Source: Charina bottae (Eukaryota > Chordata > Lepidosauria > Squamata > Charinaidae). Taken from it: a DNA stretch of 64,000 nt. The position numbers were made by a program, and so were the translations under genes. Below are positions 1 through 11,439 of the stretch, piece by piece. The first letter of the stretch is position 1, and every line of letters begins with the position of its first letter. The notes below the pieces were generated by a model, which searched no databases, had not been told where the DNA came from, and worked only from the letters and a program-made list of their open reading frames with translations. The DNA lies in NCBI GenBank assembly GCA_023362775.1, contig JALMGJ010000011.1, positions 26,025,501-26,089,500 on the forward strand, given 5' to 3'.

Positions 1-956
1 TTGTCATTTCCCCTTGTGGCAACCTTCTTTATGGTGGGAAAGCCAACTTTGCAACATTAGCTTCTATGGCTCAAATGGGGAGGTGCAAACAAAGTAATAT
101 GACAGCCTTTCTATTATTTCTTCTTGAGAGGGTGAGTTATCAAAAATAATCAAATAACATGCTTAGTGTTTGCTCAAGGGAAAAGTGAACTGATAATCAG
201 GATTAACTAATAAATAAATAATAGGTGGAAACAGACACCACTGATTTCAGGTGTCTGGTTTCTCTTTCAGTTGATTTGGATTCTGAAAGCTGTCATTTCT
301 TTACTCTAGAAAGGACTTACATATTATTTAAAGTATTTAGAATATATCAATTCCACATAGAATTCTAGATTGATCACAAGAATTATTAAAAACACAGAAA
401 TACTAAGCAAACAGCAGAAAAATACAAAAGCTACAATGAACTCTGAAACTATTGGAAGTGTTTTGATAAAAAAAATAAATAGCAAGAACATTTTACATTG
501 AAGGCTCTTCTAAACAGGAAAGCCTTCCCCAATTTTTGGAAAGAGTGGAAAGATTGGCCTCTGTTGGAATCCTTAATGTACTTTCTTTCAGTGTACAAAT
601 TAAATATGTGAGGAAAAAAAGGCAAAATTGGCTACAAGAAAGGAAAAAACTGCAAACATTCATGTAGAGTCAATGCTTGGGCCAGACGTGCAAGTTAAGA
701 CAAGATGGAAAATAATGCCAATAAAACAGGGAGAATACTTCATGGCCAAGGTCTCATGTTTAAGACTGCATTTAATTACCGTCTTAAGTGTGGAAATACA
801 TTGCAGTATTTTGAGAAGGTCTTAAGTTGTAATGAGATTTCTTCCAAGGATGCTGGGATGGACAAATAAACAATGTATAGTCAATCACCTACCTATGAGA
901 ATACAAATGTTCCTGGTATGTTCCACCAAACTGGGTGTGATATACACCCATCTTTC
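1..956. other. non-coding, nothing recognised
   Basis: AT-rich sequence with no convincing exon and no repeat family I can name. The short open frame near 628-825 shows no domain, splice or codon signal. Confidence 0.5.
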
Positions 957-964
957 ATCTAGTG

Positions 965-1254
965 CAGAGCTTTCCAAACTGTGTGTCGGGACACGTTAGT
1001 GTGTCAGCTGCAGTGTCTGGGTGTGTCGCGGCTGCTGTGGCCTTCGAGCTCTGCCAGGATTCTGCGCAGGTCCTAGTGCCTGCCTTGTGCCTTGCTGCCT
1101 CCAAACCTGCTGTGATTCCACGCACGTCCGAGTGCCTGCCTTGTGCCCTGCTGTAAGAGTGTGTCGCGAAATGATGCCCTGCTGTAAGAGTGTGTCGCGA
1201 AATGATGCATGTCTAAAAAGTGTGTCACCAACATGAAAAGTTTGGAAAGCTCTG
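965..1254. mobile_element. hAT-type MITE, copy 1
   Basis: The terminal inverted repeats begin CAGAGCTTTCCAAACTGTG on the left and end in the complement (TTTGGAAAGCTCTG) on the right. The element is flanked by a perfect 8-bp direct repeat, atctagtg, at 957-964 and 1255-1262, which is the hAT target-site signature. The interior is GC-rich with a repeated 'gtaagagtgtgtcgcgaaatgatg' type segment and no transposase frame, so it is non-autonomous. Four relatives lie at 5918, 6885, 26849 and 31476. Confidence 0.85.
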
Positions 1255-1262
1255 ATCTAGTG

Positions 1263-2109
1263 AATTAAAATATACTGTAACTAAAAAAGTTGTCTTGTGG
1301 CACCTTAAAGGTAATCAACTGATTACTGCATAAGCTTTTGTGGAACATAGTCTACTTCATCAAATGCTGAACTGAGTAATACAGCTGATACTCCTCAAGG
1401 GACCTGGATCCTTATTGCTTTTGCTACAAAAAAACAAGTGCATGCCCTGTTATAATTTAAAATAAATGTTCCTAGTGTCCTGACTGATTCAACCCACTGT
1501 GAGATACTCCAATTTTGCTAAAGTAATCTTAATGTGAGGACTTAGTGCTTCATAAGGAGAGGATTGAGCCTTATTCTTCCATCTTGAACTCTGACTGATT
1601 CAAGGTGAACCCAGCCATCTGAGAAAGCATTGTCTCAAGAAAGATAGCAACAGCACTTAGGATGTTATCACCTTGAAGGGAAAGGGACCTTGACCAGGGT
1701 ACCATAACCAGAACAATGCATCACAGCAGCTCTGCTTCTTATACCGTACACATCACAAGATGGAGCTCAATGATCAAAAGCTGGTATTTTGGCCCGAAAT
1801 AGGCAGACTTCTGGCTTGGAAGATCTACCAGTGGCACAGATACCATTGAGGGCCTTGGGAAAGATGCCCTCTTCCAACCATCATCCAGCACTTCTTCAGT
1901 CCCTCCTCCAGCACTTTAGCATCACCTTTCCATTATTTTCTCTTTCTCTCAGCACAACTTCCCTTCTATTATGTCTTCCTCTCTTACCAGACTTGGTCTC
2001 TCTTTCTCTATACATTTATAATAGTTTGGAGCACTTTGTTTAACCAGAAGGCCTTTAGGAGATGAAGGATGAGAAGGAGGTAGGAAAGGACTTTTGTTAA
2101 TTCTGTTGA
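1263..2109. other. non-coding with an old dispersed-repeat fragment
   Basis: Around 1288-1375 a segment with 'tcttgtggcaccttaaag' and 'cataagcttttgtgg' resembles a repeat widespread in reptiles; its class is not assigned here. No gene is seen in the rest. Confidence 0.35.
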
Positions 2110-2480
2110 TTAAACAAACAAACCAAAAAAATTCAGTTCTGACGGAATTTTGTACTTTTGACTGTTAGATCCTTCCCAAGGATCTAAGTTAGTTAAAGAG
2201 AGCCTCATAATATATGCAGTTTCACGTAATGCAACTTTTTGTAATTGATGAGTTGAGATTCTATCCATTCGTATTGTGTTCAAGTGGTTTTCCAGATCCT
2301 TCGGTATGGCATCAAGCACACCAACCGCTATTGGCAACATTACTATTGTGGTTTTCCACGTGCATTCAGTCTCTATTTGAATGTCTTTATATTTCCCTAT
2401 TTTTTTTCTAGCTCTTTCTCATCAACCCTTCTATCTCCAGCTACTGCAATGGAATTTCATGTGTGTTCTTTTGCAACTAC
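2110..2480 (-). mobile_element. decayed LINE-like coding fragment
   Basis: The minus-strand translation contains a stretch resembling a C-terminal segment common in vertebrate retroelement proteins (VGVLDAIPKDLENHL...LQKVALRETAYIMR). The frame is open only for 76 codons and is broken upstream. Clade assignment is uncertain; a profile search against RTE, R4 and CR1 polyproteins would settle it. Confidence 0.4.
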
Positions 2481-3663
2481 AGTCATGCCCATCTTATTAC
2501 GAGTGACCTGTTTATCAGTTTGCATTTGGGAAGTCTCACAGGTTCTTAATTTCTTGCTACAAAACCCTTTTTTTAAATACTGTGATTCTTTGTCGCTGGT
2601 AAGTTATAATTTTTACCAATATTCCAATGAATTAAGCTTGTGGTGGTGGTGAAGATGATGATGATGATGATGATGACTACACAGAGGTTAGATTTAGCTA
2701 TTTCAGCAGTTTTTTCATCATCATTTCCCAAGGTATTTTTTTGGGGGAAATAAAGAGCCAACTCACGGTTTAGCACTATTTCTGTTTCCCATTTTGTGGT
2801 GACCAGGATGCTGAGGGATTCCAATAAGGAAAACTCCTTCTTCCTAGAATAGAGAAGATCACACTGCTAACAGAGGGTCATCTCCTTCATTTTTTCTTAT
2901 CTTGTGGGAGCAAGGGTCTGAATAGTAGAGATGGGGCAGAGAAGGAGGAAAAAATAAAAGGGGCCATGAAAGACCAGCCCTTCAACTTTATTTGGGATGG
3001 AAGAAATAAAATGAACCATTTGTGCAAAAGGTTATGAATGAAAAAATTAATGCCCCCCGTCTGGCTATTATACATGAACACCCCAATACTATTCAAATCT
3101 GTTCAGAACAAAGGTTCCTGTTTTTCTTTCTTTCTTTTGTATTCTTAATCATGATCTTCAACTAAATGCATGATAAGCAAACCATTAAGCAATGAGAACA
3201 AAAAGAAGAAAAGAGAAACAACACCAAAGCTGGGGATGATGAGGACTGTAGTCCAGGATATTAGGAATCAACTAGGTTGGGAAAAGCCAATGTACAGAAT
3301 AGTAACTTCAGGTCTAAAATTAAAAGAAGCTGTGTAACAATGAGATGGGGAAAAAATATAAGGGACCTTGTAAGAAACTCCAGGTTTTATTATGGGGGTA
3401 GATTAGGAGTAAAGGCAGCATGCAGGACCTTGGAATTTTCCAGGATTTTTTTTTTAATTCCTTGGAGAGCATCCTCATTTCTACCCCACCCCCCATGGAA
3501 GGTTTGAAACATAAGCTCACTGAAAAAATTTACAGTTCTGGTCATGTGTAACAATTTGTTCTGAAAACTCAATCCATTTAATAGGGGGAAAGGAACAGGA
3601 AGTGCTCTGTAAAGTTATCAGGTATGCTTATATATTTTTTTCACTGATAAAGGTGAAAATTTT
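2481..3663. other. non-coding; (GAT)n microsatellite
   Basis: A short GAT/ATG trinucleotide run occupies 2654-2675. No exon or clear repeat is seen otherwise. A fragment at 3240-3290 resembles the 'actgtagtccag' arm of common reptile MITEs. Confidence 0.4.
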
Positions 3664-4140
3664 CTGGAGTCAGGCTTGACTTCTGGTGACTTTATGGGCA
3701 CATCCATGTAGCTTTGAAGGGAATAATACAAGAGTAGTTTGCCACTTAAGTGCCAGTTTGGTGTAGTGGTTAAGAAACCAGGAGACTGTGAGTTCTAGTC
3801 CCACCTTAGGCACGAAGCCAGCTGGATGAACTTGAGCCAGTCACTCTCTCTCAGCCCTAGGAAGGAGGCAATGGTAAACCACTTCTGAAAAGCCTGCCAA
3901 GAAAACTGCAGGGAGGGACTTGTCCAGGCAGTCTCCAAGAATCGGACACGAGTGAACGGAGTAAAAAAAAGTTAGCCATTGCCTTCTGCGAGTTGTTGTT
4001 GTTGTTCAATTCTCCAGCCTAACTTTTAGACTTAGGGTTTTCTTGTGGTCTCCTATCTGAATACAAACCCTGCATAAGTTCTCAAGATCAGTCAAGATGG
4101 ATTAGGTGTTGCCACCTATCTGGGTACAGCCAGAGACCTA
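3664..4140 (-). mobile_element. 5S-rRNA-derived SINE (5S-Sauria type), split by another SINE
   Basis: The right part (3976-4135), read on the minus strand, has a 5S rRNA-like head: ctgatcttgagaacttatgc followed by a degenerate 'ggagacc' region. The left part (3664-3754) has the RTE/BovB-like tail with the 'gtcaccagaagtcaagcctgac' type sequence. The element is interrupted at 3755-3975 by a plus-strand SINE. SINEs with a 5S head and an RTE tail are a known squamate class. Confidence 0.7.
3755..3975 (+). mobile_element. tRNA-derived CORE-SINE with RTE-like tail
   Basis: The tRNA-like head (gccagtttggtgtagtggtt, B-box-like gagttctagtccc) is followed by a MIR-like core (gagccagtcactctctctca) and a tail ending agaatcggacacgagtgaacg plus an A-run. 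The tail matches the RTE/BovB 3' end, so the element was probably mobilised by an RTE-type LINE. Flanking 'gtttgccactt' and 'gttagccattg' look like an eroded target-site duplication within the 5S SINE. Confidence 0.7.
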
Positions 4141-5589
4141 GTTCTGATTTCTAGTCAGTCACAAAGCTCAGGAACTAAGTCTGTTCACTCAGAAGAAATC
4201 CTATTGTGTTTAGAGTGTTATACTGGGTTAGGTGGACTGTAGTTAATAGAGGTTGTAGTCCAAAATATCTGGAGGATACCAAGGACATCAAGAGACCAAG
4301 GATACTAAGAAAGGCTGGTGGAATTCATTAATTTGGTCATTAATAAAACAAAATAAACCTGCAAGAGTGATTTATGATTATGAGCATTATTTCTACATGC
4401 AAAGGGAAGGAAGTTTATCTCAGTTTATTATATGGCTTTTACCGTTAGCTTAAAGTGAACTGTCATTTTTCATCCCTGCCATTCATCTACTTCACAACAG
4501 AGAACGGAAAGTATCTGCTCTTGGGTCTGCCCTGTGAGAAGTACAAAGTCTTTACAGCACAAAGTCCTTTTTTTTTTAAAGAAAGTCCCCCAAATATTAT
4601 ATGTATGTATGTACAGTATGTATGTATGTATGTATGTATGTATGATTGCAACCTTTGATATTAGCTTCTCAAGTTTAATCTTTCTAAGTCTTAACTGAAC
4701 TCAAAAACTACAGTAGTTACAAGTTGAGCAAGCTAAGGAGCAAATGTTAAAATGTACAGTATATTGCCTTTCCTTTTAGAACACCACAGCTTTCATTCCC
4801 ATGCAAATTAAAAAAGGGAGAAGTAAAAAAATTGATTCTTCCACTCCTGTAAACATTTGCCCCTCTCCCCTCCTGCTAAAGTATTTTGTAACAAATTTCC
4901 TCTTCTATTTCTGTAACATCACTGACCTACTGTTTCAGGGCTGGCTCTACTCAACAATACCTATAGTTTCTGGTTCCGTCCCCGAATGCTTTAATGTTAG
5001 GTACATTTTTTTAATTGCATTGAATTTAAGTGTGATTGGCAAGGGTGGAGACATAAGAAAAGCCAGCCAGCCAGCCAGTTTGTCTGGAAATCATGAGACT
5101 CTGACATGTTCCTCTTTGCATTTTCATTTTGAAGTCCCTATTGCAGCATGTGACATCAAATCATCTCTTTATTTTGGTCAATGAACTGATCAAAGTCTTC
5201 ACATTATTGAGCGTTGAGGCAAAAGCAGTTGGCAATACTCAATGACCACCTATGTGAGGAAGCTGTTTGAGCTAAAAAGGATTGGGAATCCATGGTTAAG
5301 TACTATATCTGGCTGTTCTTAGTGGATATGTACCTCCAGGTTTCAAAGACTAGGACAAAGAACAGCAGACATTTCTGTCCCTTTGTGACAAAACAGATTA
5401 TGAGCAATACAATTACTATTAGGAAGACTGATTTTGAATCCCCCCGTGAGAATTTTCCTACATTATCTTGTTCCTCTCGCAGCCACTTCTAGTTGCTAAT
5501 CCAGTAGTGATACTTTCACAATGAGTAAGACTTCTAGGCTAACAAACCTACACTTTTTATTTGAGGCTGTATTTAGGGCAGACCCAGCT
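4141..5589. other. non-coding; (TATG)n microsatellite
   Basis: A TATG/TGTA tetranucleotide run lies at about 4599-4643. An open frame at 4801-5184 has no recognisable domain and no splice context, and is not called as a gene. A MITE-like arm (gttgtagtccaaaatatctgg) lies near 4250-4275. Confidence 0.45.
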
Positions 5590-5805
5590 GGGTAGAGGCA
5601 TCTAGCTGACCTTGGCTGATCTCAAAAAGCTAAACATAGTTTTCTTTGATTGGTAAAAAAATAGTTGAGCCTGTTTAGTACTTGGATGAGAGACCACTAG
5701 GAAATAAGAGAGCCATAGACTAGACTGGGAAGTTGAAAAAGAATCCCCAAAGACAGCTATAGAAAACTACCTCCATGGGGTTGTCAAGATTAAGACTTGG
5801 TCTTG
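5590..5805 (+). mobile_element. 5S-rRNA-derived SINE (5S-Sauria type)
   Basis: The head carries diverged 5S rRNA landmarks in order: ctgaccttggctgatctcaa, agctaa, then cctgtttagtacttggatga and gagacc, corresponding to the 5S internal promoter region. An insertion separates the two halves of the 5S-like part. The tail (aaaactacctcca, tccatgg) is the RTE-type 3' end seen in the related copies. It is not a functional 5S gene. Confidence 0.75.
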
Positions 5806-5917
5806 TCCATGGAAATGCCAAGACTTGAACTTGATTCATGGGAGTTAAGAGATGGGCAACTTATTGTCTGGAAGAAGGCACATTATCTAGGGAATAAACT
5901 GTCTCATGTCACCAACG

Positions 5918-6189
5918 CAGAGCTTTCCAAACTGTGTGTCGCGACACAAAAGTGTGTCGCCACACACAGCGTGGTGTGTCGCCACACCACCCGGAAGCGG
6001 CGGCGCGCGCATGCACGGTGGCAGCGGCAGCCGCCGTGCACGCACGCACTGCCACACGCCCGTGCGCGCGCGCCGCTGCACGCCCCCCGTGCCACCGCCG
6101 TGCGCGCGCCGCCACGCGCCCTCCTGTGTCGCCACCGCGCGCGCGCCGCCGCTGGCGTGTCATCAGCAGCGGCACTTTGGAAAGCCCTG
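5918..6189. mobile_element. hAT-type MITE, copy 2, very CpG-rich
   Basis: It has the same terminal repeats as copy 1 and a perfect 8-bp duplication, caccaacg, at 5910-5917 and 6190-6197. The interior is a dense run of gcgcgc, cgccgc and tgcacg words, by eye the most CpG-dense 200 bp in the window. That composition makes every frame stop-poor, so several overlapping open frames are compositional artefacts. Confidence 0.88.
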
Positions 6190-6197
6190 CACCAACG

Positions 6198-6884
6198 GCA
6201 ATGAAAGAAACGGTGAGTGATTCCAGATCTGCAAATGGGTGGGGCTCTACATGTTTTTCTTGACATATTCTTATCTGTTCAATTCAGTCTTTTTTTCTGA
6301 CTCACTGGCTGTTCTGGGGCCATATCTCTTATGAGTTTTAGGCTGCTGGAAAGGAAGAGAAAACTCATACTAGGGATCCAACATAATTGCTTGGAGATGG
6401 CTCTAAAATTAAGACAAGGGCCACATATGCTGCAGATTGCCACTGGACAATACAGAGTAATGGTGGCTGTAATGACCCAGATCACAAAATAGTCTGAAAT
6501 GTCCAGGGCCTCTTGGTGTGGATGTAAAAGACTTTACATTAAAAAGAAATGAGGAGAAATGGTGTCAGGTCTGAAGAACAGAGATGGAAAAGAAAGGAAC
6601 ACTGTTATAGAATGCTGCCTAGTGCAAGATCCATCCAGAAATGTGGGGTGTCCTTTGCTAAGAGTGTGGAGGAGTAAGGATCCCTCCCCCCAATTAAAAA
6701 AAAGCAATATTTTGCAGTATTTCTCCAGTTCATTCTGCCAACTAAATACATCTACATTGAGAAGCTGGGCATTATCCACGTAGGATCCTTACCATTCTAA
6801 GAAATTAATGTGCTCAGAAGCAGGCTGTGAATCACATGTGTCCCTGCAACACTTGTGGCTCTGAACAACCTCATTTCTCTAGCT
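6198..6884. other. non-coding, nothing recognised
   Basis: No exon or repeat was identified between hAT copies 2 and 3. Confidence 0.4.
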
Positions 6885-7060
6885 CACTGCTTTCCAAAGT
6901 GCCGCCATTGGTGACACACCAACGGCGGCGGCTCGCGGGGGTGCGCGGCGGCCTCGCTAAAACGTGGAAGCGCTGATGGTGCACCGCCGCCGTGCACACT
7001 GCCGCCACCACGTGCGCCCCCGCTTCGCAACACACTAAAAACACAGTTTGGAAAGCTATG
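6885..7060. mobile_element. hAT-type MITE, copy 3 (short)
   Basis: Ends are cactgctttccaaagtg and its counterpart acagtttggaaagctatg. A perfect 8-bp duplication, ctctagct, sits at 6877-6884 and 7061-7068. At 176 bp it is shorter than the other four copies, probably through an internal deletion, but keeps the 'ggaagcgctgatgg' interior word. Confidence 0.82.
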
Positions 7061-7068
7061 CTCTAGCT

Positions 7069-7922
7069 GAACCACCCATGTGCCAATGTATGCTCATGGA
7101 CAACTCTGGTGGAATGAACAGGAAACCACTTCAGGTGCATGAGTTCCTTGCTCCATAGGAGAAGGAACCTTCCACCCACTAGGCACCACTGGATCAGGAA
7201 GAAGTACTATTTTACAATGGAACCTCATTCTCATGCATCAGTGCCCATTTGAACATGTGCTGTTCTGGGGCCATATCCTCATGGTCCTCCAAATGATGCT
7301 AGACTACAATTCCCAGCAGTTTTAGCTGACATGGCTGGGGTAGGGGATGATAGAACTCTAGACTGACAACACCAGACACCAACTCCTTTTTCAGGAACTG
7401 GCTGTTTCTTTATTGAAGATGAAAGTGAAACCATTTACATACAATCTGCCTGCACTTCCTCCTTCCTAGGTATAATATTCCCCTGCTATATTAAAAGCGA
7501 GATTAACAAAGCAACACCTGAGAATTCAATGCCTTTTGGGGGGGTTCCTTTGAAATTTAATTCTTATTAATAGTAACTGTGTTGTAGAAGCTAAAAGCAT
7601 GGTTATATACTCACTTTCCTAAGTATTATTGGCCATGGTCCTCCTATATTGGCCCAGATAGATGAGACTGCTGGGGATTGTAGTTCAACTATATCTGGAG
7701 AGACACTCCCCACTACTAAGTTAGAATTAAGCAAAACCAGAAAACTCCACCTTTTTTTAAATGCTATTTTTCAAATGTGCCACTATTGTAGTAAATGTAA
7801 GATTAAGATTCTACAAATAAATACATCTCCGATTCTTCGTAGCACCAGGCTTAAATTTATCCAAGGACTCACACAAAGGAAGTCAACCACACGACTGTAT
7901 AGTCTTGCGATCTCACTTCAAA
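7069..7922. other. non-coding with MITE-arm fragments
   Basis: Fragments at 7290-7345 (actacaattcccagcag) and 7663-7705 (ggggattgtagttcaac) are arms of common reptile MITEs. No gene is seen. Confidence 0.4.
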
Positions 7923-8054
7923 GCAGCTTCCTCAGACCTGGCAGCCCTGAATCGATTGGACTTCATCTCCCAGAATTCCCAGCCATTTTACTGACTGGGA
8001 ATTTTGGGATTTGAAGTCCAACAATTTGGAGGACAGTCTCCTGGGAAAGGCTGC
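7923..8054. mobile_element. near-palindromic MITE
   Basis: The left half (gcagcttcctcagacc ... ttcatctcccagaattccc) and the right half (gggaattttgggatttgaag ... gggaaaggctgc) are imperfect reverse complements around a short centre near 7990. A target duplication is not clear. From 8085 to 8153 follows the right arm of another MITE ending ggttgagaaacactg. Confidence 0.55.
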
Positions 8055-8159
8055 TTTGGAACTGACAAAGTAATGAATTTATTGTTGAGCTGGCTGGGGA
8101 ATTCTGGGAGTTGAAGTCTACATGTCTTAAAGTTGAGGTTGAGAAACACTGAGATATTG

Positions 8160-8699
8160 GGTGAGACTACTTCCAGTTGCTTCTGGAAGACGTTGGCTAT
8201 GCTATAATAACCAGTGAAGTAAACTGGAATAGCAATTTGTCCCACTGATTTTCTCCAGATCTAATCCATCCGGTCTGGACCTTATACTAATTCTCACACA
8301 GGTAAGATTTGAAAGCAGGCTTTGCCCCACTCTCTGTGTTCATCTGAAGGTGGAAAGCACCTTACCTGCCATTCCTTAAGACCATGTTCTACTTTTATCA
8401 TCCTTCCTTATCCTCCTTCAGAACAAAAATGAGAAGGGCAGCTTATAGGAAAAACAAAAAATACAGTAATTCTCTTGGTTACCCCCCCCCAATTCTCCCC
8501 CCCTCCCAATTTGCTTTTCCTCTGAAATCTTTCCTTGTTATTGCTATTATTGTTTGGTGAAATAGGAGAGGGAACTATCTGAAAAACACGCCCAGCAGGT
8601 ACCCCAAATACTCCCCCCGCTTCTCCCCCGCTGCCTCCTCCTCTCTGAGCCTTCACTGGCAGAATCGCAAATACTGTCTTGAAGAGTTCAAAACTGAGA
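8160..8699. other. non-coding, nothing recognised
   Basis: Poly-C/poly-CT tracts occur at 8483-8520 and 8610-8645. No gene or repeat was identified. Confidence 0.4.
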
Positions 8700-9260
8700 C
8701 ATCATTTCCCTATCTCCTCCCAACCTCTCTGACTTCTCTCCTTGTCGAAATGAGGCTCAGAAATGCGATCCGATCTCGAACGCCCCAAATATCTCCAACT
8801 GAGAGGAGGCAGGTCGAGTTTCAAGAAGGAAAACAAAGTGAACGACGCGCGACGTTTCTTCTCCGCCAGTTGAGCACGACGGCGCGCAGCCTAAGGAGGA
8901 GGAGGCAGGCAGAAGGAACAGGAAAAAAAGTCCTTAAAAAGAAGGAGGTCGATCCCCCACCCCCGCTATCTTACCTGTCCCGGGCCAGGCTCTGCACCTC
9001 TCGGGAGCAAAGGAGTCAAAATCGAAAGTGAAAAAGAGCATGTTGGATGCAGAAGATATAACCACTTCCCCTTTCTGGAGGGAGATAAACAGGAGGGCGC
9101 GGATTGGTCCACCAGAGTCCCGGGGTTGGTGGAAAGGTGACGCGAGGGAGGAGGGTAAGGAGCCGTTTAGGGGAGGAGAAGAATAATCTGATCATACTAA
9201 GAAGGCGGACGAGCTTGCGAGGAAGAATTCAGTTCCACCCCGAGGCCTGCGTGGTTTTCT
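8700..9260. promoter_or_regulatory. CpG-island-like segment, candidate promoter
   Basis: CpG dinucleotides are frequent here (cgatccgatctcgaacg, gaacgacgcgcgacg, gacggcgcgcagc, gtgacgcgagg), unlike the CpG-poor surroundings, and no transposon ends flank the stretch. On the minus strand a CCAAT box (plus-strand gattggtcc at 9102-9110) lies about 60 bp upstream of an ATG at 9041-9039 and a good splice donor at 8974. This suggests a housekeeping-type promoter firing leftwards. No downstream exons were recognised, so the gene is unknown. Confidence 0.45.
8975..9041 (-). CDS. possible first coding exon of an unidentified minus-strand gene
   Basis: On the minus strand an ATG at 9041 opens a frame (MLFFTFDFDSFAPERC...) that runs 67 nt to a consensus donor, CAG|GTAAG, with the intron starting at 8974. 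The exon lies inside the CpG-rich segment, downstream of a CCAAT box. I do not recognise the peptide and found no matching second exon in 1-8970. It may equally be a non-coding first exon or chance. Confidence 0.2.
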
Positions 9261-9855
9261 CTTGGCGTGCAGTGCAGGAAGAAGATTCGGTGTAAAGCCA
9301 TTTCCATCCCTTCTGTGCAAACTCGTATGCACGCATACACACACATCTACAATGGAATTGAATTCAGTTTTTTTTTTAAAAAAACTATTTATTTATTTAA
9401 AAATCTGTTTCTTAATCTCTCTTAAATTCCTGCAAGGGGGGTATGATTAGTACATTGAATCAGCACATAATAAAGTTTGAACCTGGAGTTGTAAAATTGA
9501 CAGATTGAGGTGGAAGAAAGCAGGGAGGCTGGGGGCAGTTTGCCCCACACTACAAGTCCCTTTTTTACCATTAAAAAAAAATGAAGAGAGGGGATTGTAT
9601 CTCCTTCAGAAAAAAAAAAAGTGCACCATGCAAAATTTACGAAAATAATCTGGACAGCATTGAAGGAGATGCCAGAGTGATTAACTGAATTATTTAGAGC
9701 AGCCATGAAGGCCTTGGAAAATATATTCAAATGCTGTGATGTGTCTATGCCTAAAAGATCAGATTGTGCAAGTGTATTCCCTATGATATTCTATGGAAGC
9801 GAAAGTTGGACTTTACCTTTATTTATTTTTTTACCTTTACTGATTAGGTTAAATA
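9261..9855. other. non-coding, nothing recognised
   Basis: A/T-rich sequence with homopolymer runs; no gene. A possible RTE-like trace near 9750-9830 (tctatggaagcgaaagttgg resembles the YGSESWT region of RTE polymerases) is too short to call firmly. Confidence 0.35.
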
Positions 9856-9905
9856 GATAGATAAACTTTATTCCGGTCATTGACCAATAAAATGTTGAAA
9901 TATAG
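9856..9905 (-). mobile_element. LINE 3'-tail fragment
   Basis: The segment aaactttattccggtcattg closely resembles the tail inserted at 16393-16427 (ctttattacggtcatagacc). The shared tail suggests a LINE whose 3' end includes 'ggtc.atgaccg.aataaag' on the minus strand. The upstream body is not recognisable. Confidence 0.4.
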
Positions 9906-10288
9906 TATTTGAAAGGGTAAAGTCACATGGCAGAGGCCCTGCAAGGTATAAAAAATGTTCAGGCTCCAACCATTTTTTGGACTGAACAGATACAAACTGA
10001 TACAATGGTTCGGGTTTCAGAATCAGGTGATCCAGATAGAAAGAATATAAAAAGGAGGTTTTTCTCTCCAAGATTTTCCAGTTTTTTCCAGTGTTCCAAT
10101 TTGGTACTGCTTTTTTCAGCATTACTTCGCCTGCCTTGGTCAGCCTTCCAAGCCAGCCAGCGTCTGTAATTCAACTCTCTATTGCTAGTATTCTCTAGCC
10201 TTCTCTCAGACATGCTTGTGTTTTGCTGTCTGGTTAGCACTGTGTGTGTGCATGCTATTTTGTAAATCTATGAGAATGATCCCTTCTC

Positions 10289-10290
<2 letters not shown>

Positions 10291-10322
<32 letters not shown>
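10291..10322. repeat. (AGAC)n microsatellite
   Basis: Eight uninterrupted agac units, grading into 'aaac'. Confidence 0.9.
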
Positions 10323-10327
<5 letters not shown>

Positions 10328-10386
10328 ACATATTTAATATGCATATTAAAAAGACAATATGCCACTGGATGGCAACAAGAAGGTTG

Positions 10387-10640
10387 TTGTTGTTTATTCG
10401 TTCAGTCGCTTCTGACTCTTCGTGACTTCATGGACCAGCCCACGCCAGAGCTTCCTGTTGGCCGTCGCCACCCCCAGCTCCCCCATGGTCAAGTCCGTCA
10501 CCTCCAGAATGTCATCCATCCATCTTGCCCTTGGTCTTCCTTTTGCCTTCCACTTTCCCTAGCATCAGCATCTTCTCCAGGGTATCCTGTCTTCTCATTA
10601 TGTGGCCAAAGTACTTCAGTTTTGAAAACAAGAAGTTTTG
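10387..10640 (-). mobile_element. RTE (BovB-related) LINE 3' end
   Basis: The 3' end begins with the gttgttgtt tail and the BovB-like 'cagtcgcttctgactcttcg' sequence. Read on the minus strand it encodes the last part of an RTE polymerase ([23 protein letters not shown], then DLTMGELG-like). The copy at 21200 on the plus strand is the same family and has a cleaner frame. It is 5'-truncated, as is usual for target-primed insertion. Confidence 0.7.
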
Positions 10641-11439
10641 AAAAGAAGGTACAGGGGGAAAAAAAACCCCTCTACTTACTTCTAAGGGTTGTCTGGATTT
10701 TTACACCCTAAATAGGACTGCCCAGCACTGTTCCAGTTTATCCATAGAGTTTATTTTACTTAGGAGCTGGAACTGCAAAGTTATACTGTAAAGGACTTTC
10801 CATGTTCTTATTTCTACAATTCCAATCTCCCTTCAGGAAGGGGAGGCTTTGACTATACTTAATATGCATATTGAAAAGACAGAAAATTTTTTGGTAAGAC
10901 ACAACAAGACTCTTAAAGCAGGGCTACCGTATCTGCTCTGTGAAAGCCAGAGAACTACTAGGCATCAGTAAAAAAATGCAAAAAAATCTATATCTCTGCT
11001 GCCATTACAACCCAAACATGATTTTCTTCACCTAGCAGTTGCAATTGCTCTTGCTCAACATTCTAAGTTTTATTAAATACTGAATTGCAGTTTTGTGTAT
11101 TTTGGTACACACGTCGACTTATGTTGTGCAAACTCTGCCTGTTTTATTAGTTTAGAGATAGACATATTGTGGGAACCCTCCAAAAAGGTTAATTGGGTAC
11201 CCAGGTTAAATATGTTGTGGGAACTCAAAACTCTTGAAAAAGTTAGTATGTTGTCACATGGAATGCAAGCCTGAAGATGCAATTTAGTCTGTAATGTGCA
11301 TATTAATTTGAAAAGCAAAAGCTGATCTGTGAACCATAAGGAACAGAATCCAAAAGATATTCAAAAAGATATATTGATATATATCTTTATTAGACCAACA
11401 GAAAACTTAGATGATAGCTGTAAGTTTCTGGGTATCCAA
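10641..11439. other. non-coding, nothing recognised
   Basis: No exon is seen. A repeated local word (taatatgcatatt.aaaagaca) occurs at 10336-10356 and 10859-10882. Confidence 0.35.

Noticed and set aside
4801..5184. 127-codon open frame
   Set aside because: No domain, signal or splice logic; low-complexity residues; AT-rich surroundings.
5797..6266. Six overlapping open frames on both strands, 80-135 codons
   Set aside because: They coincide with a GC-rich hAT MITE with terminal repeats and target duplication. Low stop frequency is due to composition.
8750..9031. 93-codon plus-strand frame in the CpG-rich segment
   Set aside because: Basic, low-complexity translation; no start context or domain. 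The minus-strand promoter reading is more plausible.
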